Below are positions 9,764-15,000 of a stretch of 15,000 bases of DNA, piece after piece. Position 1 is the first letter of the stretch, and each line of letters begins with the position of its first letter. The DNA comes from Penaeus vannamei (lineage: Eukaryota > Arthropoda > Malacostraca > Decapoda > Penaeidae): assembly GCF_042767895.1 (NCBI RefSeq), contig NC_091560.1, forward strand, positions 34,642,999 to 34,657,998, in the 5' to 3' direction. A program made the position numbers and the translations under genes. The notes under the pieces were generated by a model. It ran no database searches and was not told the origin of the DNA. It saw only the letters and a list, made by a program, of their open reading frames with translations.

Positions 9764-10020
9764 ATTTCATCCTTTCTCTCTCTTCTTCCACAGGGAAACC
9801 AATATTTGAAAATTATATGAACTGCAAAATTCGCGCAGGATATGATCTCGCTGCATACTTCTAGTTATTTAATGCATATGGAAATATGCAAATACTTTTA
9901 GCCCGCTCTACTGTAGTATGATTTTGATAATTCTCTCTGTTTAGCATATTAAAAGTGTGTAAAAGAATATCCCGCTAATGACCTTAGGTGTGGGTGCGAG
10001 AAAATTTTAAAAAAATCGCT
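9764..10020. other. Unique AT-rich stretch with acceptor-like and poly(A)-like signals
   Basis: A pyrimidine tract ends in CCACAG at 9788-9793. The next bases read in one phase as a short non-repetitive peptide beginning KPIFENYM and ending YDLAAYF, with a TAG at 9862-9864. ATTAAA, a common poly(A)-signal variant, is at 9948-9953, and GTGTGT follows at 9955-9960. This order (acceptor, short open frame, stop, poly(A) signal, GU-rich element) resembles a last exon, but each signal is short and expected by chance. No homolog is recognised. Confidence 0.2.
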
Positions 10021-10690
10021 ATTCCTCCTTTCTTCCCTGTTACATTCTGTTCTTTTCTTTTCCCTCAGTCTCTCTCTTTCTATGATTTTCTTTCTCCGTC
10101 TTTCTCTTTCTCTAGCACCTCACTTTCTTTCTTTCTTCGTCTTTTCTTTCCTCACTCTCTCTTTCACTTTCTCGTTCAATCTCTTTTTCTCTCTTATGAT
10201 TCACTCCCTATCATTTCTTTCTTTCTTTCCCTCCCATCCCAGTCTCTCTTCTAACCAGTCTCTCTCTCTCTTCCCCTGTTTCTCTCGCTTCTTATCTATA
10301 CCTCCCCCCACCACCCCCGTCTCTCTCTTCCATCTTCCTTCTCTCTCTCCTCCTTTCGTTCTTTCTATCTCTACCTCCCTTCCTCTTCCCTTTCGCTTAT
10401 CTTTCGCTAGGGAAGAATGGATTCTTCGCTCCTTTTTCTCTTTCTCTTCCTGCCTCCCTCCCGTCCATCTCTCCCATTCCCAACCTACCCCCCTTTCCCC
10501 GTATCTCCCTCCCTCCTCCTCTCGTCATCCTTTCATCCCTCCCTCCGTCTCTCCTTTTTCCCCTTTTCTCCCTCTCTCCTCCTTTCCCCCCATCTCTCCC
10601 TTCCTCCTCCTTCCCCACTTTTTCTCCCTCCTTCCCTCCTTTTTCTCCCTTCCTCCCCCTCCTTCCTTCTCTTCCCCCTGTATATTTTTC
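10021..10690 (+). repeat. Long imperfect polypyrimidine tract
   Basis: About 670 bp of C/T-rich low-complexity sequence with CTTT, TCTC and CCCTCC motifs and few purines. The open frames across it (10082-10726 and neighbours) encode only Ser/Phe/Leu/Pro-rich low-complexity peptides and are not annotated. The two strands are almost homopurine and homopyrimidine. Confidence 0.85.
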
Positions 10691-11210
10691 CTACAATTCA
10701 GACTCCTAAGAGTACTCATGACCTGAAGTGAATGAAAGCTTTGTCAGGCGGAAAGTCAACGGGTACTTGAAAAACTCATTAATGATGATAACAATAATCA
10801 TTTTTAAAGAATTTATGCAAATCACCATTATCAGTGGGTGCTTCATAAATCCACTGATAATACTAATAATAGTATTTTAGGAAGAAACTTGGCAATACGG
10901 GTGAGAATAATGAAGCAAATGATTATAATCACTGGGTACTTTATAAATTCATTAATAACTCGAAACGCATACCTCCGCAAAGAAATAAGTCACAAGAAAT
11001 ATAAATAATCATACTAGGAGAATTACATTAAAATCACGTCTTTCTCAAGCACATTGGTGACGTCCTTGTTCCTTACCTTGCAGTGCTGATGACTCCTTTA
11101 AAACTATTCTGAATCATGATCTGGGTCCCTAGCAAAAATCAATAGCATCCAGGTTAGGTTAATTTACACCTCTGGTAAAAATTACATACAAATCTGCTCA
11201 TACTTTCATA
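10691..11210. other. AT-rich stretch with fragments of dispersed repeats
   Basis: No gene is visible. Three diverged copies of a segment with core GGGTACTT, followed by AAAnTCATTAAT, lie at 10761, 10836 and 10934. The last two also share a CAAAT-containing upstream part, spaced 98 bp apart. The 13-mer CGCATACCTCCGC at 10966-10978 also occurs at 9372-9384. From memory, this 13-mer and the words around GAATCATGATCTGGGTCCC (about 11110-11130) resemble parts of a dispersed non-coding repeat common in marine invertebrates; I could not verify this. Confidence 0.45.
10827..10861. repeat. Perfect 11-bp inverted repeat with 13-nt loop
   Basis: ATTATCAGTGG at 10827-10837 is the exact reverse complement of CCACTGATAAT at 10851-10861. 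The loop is 13 nt. It overlaps the second copy of the GGGTACTT segment and may be a remnant of a small foldback element. Confidence 0.7.
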
Positions 11211-11372
<162 letters not shown>

Positions 11373-12060
11373 ATAGGTTGATAGATGAATTTAGTCATTC
11401 AAATTAAGGGAGTCGTGTCGTGTGTATTCGTTTTTCCTTTGCATTGTGGTACTCTTCTCCCCTCTGCTACTACATATGATCTCGTCAGTCGTCACTTCCC
11501 TTTGGATCTTCTTCCGGCTCATCCTCCCCTCTCCGCTCCTTGTACTATAGCCTTTCCCTGCTCTTCAAGCTTTATAAGTTTCAGATTTCTTCGCCCTCCT
11601 TTTTTGTTTTTTTCCTTTTTCTGCAAGTTATCGTCATTTCCCTTCTCTATAGACACTGGAACACTTTTTATTATTCATGGCAGCACTTCTCCTTTTTTAT
11701 CGTTTCTCTCTGCATCTCCGTCTTTCTTCCCCTCGCCAATTTCAAGCTGCCCTTTCCTTTTCACATTTTTTGTTTGTTATCGGTTTCTCTATACTCCCCT
11801 TCTCTTTCTCCTCTAACTAACTCTTCTTTACGTGTCTTCCACAAGCTTCAATGTTCTTAGTCTTCTCCTTCAACTATCAGTCCCCTTCTCATCTCTCCTT
11901 TTGCCATGGTCTCCTCGCCTTATTCGTTACCGACCCCTTTCCCTCTCCTCTTTCTCGTTCCCTTTGTCCACCCCCCCACCCCCACGCCCCTCGCCCGTCC
12001 TCCCTCTCCCTTGTCCTTCTTCTTCGGCCAACCGAAGGCCCCCGTCCAATCCGCACGCAC
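11373..12060 (+). other. Pyrimidine-rich non-coding stretch
   Basis: C/T-rich sequence, less pure than 10021-10690, ending in a C-rich run around 11969-12000. Overlapping open frames in several phases give Ser/Phe/Leu/Pro-rich peptides without domain character. Nothing here supports a gene. Confidence 0.7.
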
Positions 12061-12938
12061 ATTAGGTCTCGTGTTTGAGAATTCCCAAATGCTCCACAAG
12101 CGGCTGCGAGACCCAATAATGTGGGTCGATTTGATAATGCATGAGGCTGAGGCAGGTGCAGCGTTCCCTCTGCTACGCACTCGACGAGGGGAACTAATTC
12201 ACCCTTTTTCCTCGTCCGCTACAGTGCATCTCAAGAGGAAAGATTAAGGTGGGTAAGCCATACAATCGCACGTGTGACTTAAATGAATCTTTGCGGACAT
12301 TTTCCCGTCCTTCTTGATAATGCGTTGAGCCTCCGATGGCGCGCGCTCCTGTTCCCGGCATCCAATTAAAGCCTTCAGTGTGGCAGACGCTCTGCGACTG
12401 AATGCAAACAATTTGTGTCGCAGGAACGCATGAAAAATTCCCTTTTGAGGCGGGCCAAAGAACTGGGGCGGCGTGGGGGCGCACCGATGGACGAGAGGAT
12501 GAGTAAACAGGGGATATCGGCTGTGGGGATTCGGAGGAGGACCACGAAAGAATGACTTCCCCAGCGCTTAGAGTCCGAACGCGAGTAAACACCAACACAA
12601 AGAAATAAAGCAAAGAGAGAGAGAGAGAAAGAGAAAATAAACCAAGCATGAACTAGAAAAAAAAGAAGAAAAAAAAGAGAGTCGGTACGAGACGGTTGGG
12701 CTTCGAAGGTAAACAATAAAAGGTAATGAGGTTACGGAGACTTTCCTCAAATTCCCCGAGACTATTTTATTTCCGAGGAGAGCTCAGAGCAGCTGGAGTC
12801 GGGGCAGCATTAGGAGGGTGAAGTGAGGAGTCTTCTCTTGCAGGAGCCATTGTCAAGGAGCAGCGGGTCCTTGCGACGATTCTCTCAAGACTCCAAGATC
12901 CCCCCCCCGCACGCACGCTGTCCAGGTGTCTTCAGATG
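12061..12938. other. Most complex sequence of the window; possible regulatory or exonic DNA
   Basis: This is the longest stretch without simple repeats and has balanced composition. It holds three GTAAACA forkhead-type motifs in the same orientation (12503-12509, 12585-12591, 12709-12715), a CACGTG E-box (12269-12274), a 7-bp inverted repeat GGTCTCG/CGAGACC (12065-12071 and 12107-12113) and several acceptor-like sites (for example ending at 12222 and 12842). The longest minus-strand open frame (12649-12194, 151 codons) begins with Leu/Ser repeats derived from a GA tract and has no recognisable domain. No tRNA or rRNA is seen. Confidence 0.35.
12597..12682 (+). repeat. Purine-rich GA/A tract
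   Basis: AAAGAAATAAAG, a (GA)n run, then A-rich sequence with AAGAAG. It is the only clear purine-rich tract on the + strand in a window whose other biased tracts are mostly pyrimidine-rich on that strand. Confidence 0.75.
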
Positions 12939-13574
12939 CCTTCTCCAACTCCCTTACCCATCCATTCCCACTCCCCTCCCCACCCACTCCCATTCCCCTC
13001 CGCACCGACTTCAATTCCCCAACCTACCCACTCCCACTCCCCTCCCCACCCAGTCCCCAAACAATCCCAACTCACACTCCCCCCCCACCCACTCCCATTC
13101 CCCTCCCCTCCCCACCCACACCCACTCCCCTCCCCACCCACTCCCCTCCCCACCCACTCCCACTCCCCTCCCCACCCACTCCCATTCCCCTCCGCACCGA
13201 CTTCAATTCCCCAACCTACCCACTCCCACTCCCCCCTACCCACTCCAATTCCCCAACCTACCCATTCCTACTCCCCTCCCCACCCACTCCCCAAACAATC
13301 CCAATTCACACCCCCCCCCCACTCCCATTCCACTCCCCACCCACACCCACTCCCCTCCCCACCCACTTCCACTCTCCTCCCTACCCACTCCCACTCCCCT
13401 CCCCACCCACTCATACTCCCCACACACTTACACTCCCTTACTTCTCGCTCCTTTACCCACATATTTCCCATTCCACTACCCATCCAATCCCAGTCCCCTA
13501 CCTACCCACTCCACTCCCCACCTACTCCCACTCCCCACCCCCTCCTCCTCCTACTCCCCTACCCCACGCCCATC
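12939..13574 (+). repeat. C-rich minisatellite (CCCACTCCC / CCCCTCCCC type)
   Basis: About 635 bp of irregular CCCACTCCC, CCCCTCCCCA and CCCATTCCCC words. 12966-13042 is repeated exactly at 13158-13234 (77 bp, offset 192). A second word set around CCCCAAACAATCCCAA recurs from 13055 to 13289 at offset 234, the extra 42 bp being a local duplication of an AATTCCCCAACCTACCCA segment. The minus strand is dense in runs of three or four G. Open frames on both strands are Pro/Thr/Ser/His-rich or Gly/Trp/Glu-rich artefacts. Confidence 0.93.
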
Positions 13575-13750
13575 CCCGCCCACTTGTTCTAAGAAGAAAA
13601 GGATCAACTTCGCTTGCAAAGAACACGTTTGAATGACCCTTAGACAAGACAATGTTGAGTGGCTCAGTGTCCTGCAATACAATTATGATCGGAATTAAGA
13701 TGCTGCAATAAGTCAGGATTTTGATAGACTGCGTGAAGGAATTATAATTT
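13575..13750. other. Short unique spacer
   Basis: Mixed sequence between the C-rich minisatellite and the GAT tract. No gene or RNA feature is recognised. Confidence 0.7.
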
Positions 13751-13935
13751 ATGATGATGGTGGTGGTGATGTTGGTGATGATGATGATGATGATGATGGT
13801 GATGATGAGGGTGAGGATAATGATGGGGATGAGGATGAGGACGAGGATGATAACAATGATAATGTGATAATGGTAATGAAAATTATAATAGTGATAATCA
13901 GGGCAATGCTGCTGCTGCTGATGATGATAATAATG

Positions 13936-13972
<37 letters not shown>

Positions 13973-14024
13973 TTATGATAATAATAAAGATAATGATAAT
14001 AAAAAAAGTAATGATGATAATAAG
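13751..14024 (+). repeat. GAT/GGT/AAT trinucleotide tract
   Basis: GAT triplets with GGT and GAG interruptions, a short (GCT)n run near 13907-13920, then a long (AAT)n run. It faces the complementary tract that starts at 14031. Confidence 0.92.
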
Positions 14025-14030
14025 AACAGT

Positions 14031-14873
14031 TGTTATTATTGTTATTATTACCATTATTACTGTTATGAACATCATTATTGATATTATCATTATTATTATC
14101 ATTATTGTTATAATTATCATCATCGTCATTATCACTATTATGAATATTATCATTATTATTGTTATTGTTATCATCACTACCATTACTACTGTTATTATTG
14201 CTATTGTTATCATAATTATCATTATTACTGTTACTATTATTGTCATTATCAGTATTATTGTTATAATTATTATCATTATTAATTACCAATATTATTGTCA
14301 TCATCATTCTTCTTATGAGTGTCGTCATTGTTATAATTATCATTATTGTCTTTTATCATTATTATCATCATTATTATTAATACTATTATTATCATTTTTA
14401 TTATTATTATCATCATTATCATTATTACCGTTTGTTACTATTATCATTAATCATTATTGTTATCGTTATTATTATTATTGTTATTATAATCGTTATTATT
14501 GTTATCATTATTACTAGAAGTAGTATCATTACTATTATCATTATTATTATTATTATCATTATCATCATTATTATTATCATCATAATATTGTTATTGTTAC
14601 TTTTATTATCATCATTTAAAATATTCTTATTATTTCTTTATTTTCATTGTTATCAATATTGTTATCATCATAATCATCGTCAGCATAATAATCACTGTTA
14701 TTAGTATTATCATTATTATCATCGTCATCATAATTATCACTTTTATGAATATTACCATTATTATCATAATTATCTTCATCATCATTTTTAACATTATAAT
14801 TACTAATTATTTTTATCATTATTGTTATTATCATCATTATAGTCTTTATAATTATTTCTATCAATACTATCAT
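14031..14873 (+). repeat. Long imperfect ATT/ATC/GTT trinucleotide tract
   Basis: About 840 bp of interspersed ATT, ATC, GTT and ACT triplets, with small unique interruptions (for example around 14305-14330, 14512-14524 and 14614-14630). Open frames here encode Ile/Val or Asn/Asp/Tyr-rich repeats and are not genes. Confidence 0.92.
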
Positions 14874-15000
14874 TTTCCTCATTGTCGCATTGTCCGTCAT
14901 TACTATAATAACAATGTTCTCCACAGTAGACAGGAACGAAGAAAAAACGTGAAAGAAAAACAAAAACGTATTTATAATTTTACGTATGTCACACAATCTA
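14874..15000. other. Unique sequence at the window end
   Basis: A-rich mixed sequence. It includes an acceptor-like TGTTCTCCACAG at about 14911-14922. There is too little sequence to judge. Confidence 0.6.

Noticed and set aside
9399..9864. Poly-Asp/Glu, poly-Ser and His/Pro-rich open frames
   Set aside because: They are translations of TCA/TCC/ATC trinucleotide repeats, open in several frames on both strands.
9886..10822. Two ATGCAAAT octamers (9886-9893 and 10815-10822) as POU-factor sites
   Set aside because: They are nearly 1 kb apart in AT-rich DNA, not clustered with other motifs, and an 8-mer of this kind is not surprising there.
12065..12113. 7-bp inverted repeat GGTCTCG/CGAGACC as an operator or tRNA-like fold
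   Set aside because: The arms are separated by 35 bp, the fold does not match a cloverleaf, and 7-bp inverted repeats are frequent by chance.
12430..12555. Plus-strand small open frame of 41 codons (MKNSLLRRAK...), preceded by an acceptor-like GTCGCAG
   Set aside because: It is short and basic, with no recognised homolog; an open stretch of this length is expected by chance in balanced sequence. It would need transcript support.
12194..12649. Minus-strand open frame of 151 codons
   Set aside because: Its N-terminal Leu/Ser run comes from the GA tract at 12597-12682, no domain or codon signal is recognisable, and other frames overlap it on the same strand.
12823..13636. Pro/His/Ser/Thr-rich open frames, three overlapping
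   Set aside because: Three + frames and the minus strand are open at once over the C-rich minisatellite, which indicates low complexity rather than coding.
13522..14996. Asn/Asp/Tyr-rich and Ile-rich open frames
   Set aside because: They are products of ATT/ATC/GAT repeats without start context or domain content.

Overview
This window is eukaryotic, non-coding, repeat-dominated DNA. I found no gene that I would annotate with confidence. Purity and length of the tandem repeats, long mixed GAT/AAT and ATT/ATC tracts, a CATA/TA/GTAT compound microsatellite and long pyrimidine-rich stretches all resemble decapod crustacean genomes, penaeid shrimp in particular. That assignment is an inference from sequence texture, not from a marker gene.

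Layout. Positions 1-9108 are the right-hand part of a tandem array with a 25-bp unit; the left end lies outside the window. I count 369 complete units: 258 in perfect register (11-6460), a degenerate island of 8 (6461-6628), 80 more in perfect register (6629-8628) and 23 in a decaying right edge (8629-9108). The + strand of the array has no stop codon in any frame, which creates three overlapping open frames of about 3,000 codons. They also lack ATG, begin at TTG, and all encode the same 25-residue peptide in different phase, so they are by-products of the repeat. After a CT tract (9109-9150) come unique DNA, a trinucleotide-repeat block whose strand composition flips (9302-9763), a short stretch with a splice-acceptor-like signal (about 9764-10020), a pyrimidine-rich tract (10021-10690), AT-rich DNA with fragments of dispersed repeats (10691-11210), a microsatellite containing a perfect 100-bp palindrome (11211-11372), another pyrimidine-rich stretch (11373-12060), the most complex sequence of the window (12061-12938), a C-rich minisatellite (12939-13574), a short unique spacer, and a second strand-flipping trinucleotide block (13751-14873) before unique DNA to the end.

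The window shows no set of genes working together. Its interest lies in the architecture of the 25-bp array: whole-unit expansion without indels, a 675-bp block duplicated 1,275 bp apart, linked unit variants confined to sub-domains, one recurrent 8-bp deletion that accounts for the register change, and a composite six-unit repeat at the edge. Secondary points are the palindromic and strand-switching microsatellites, a quadruplex-prone C-rich block, and three identical forkhead-type motifs in the only complex stretch.
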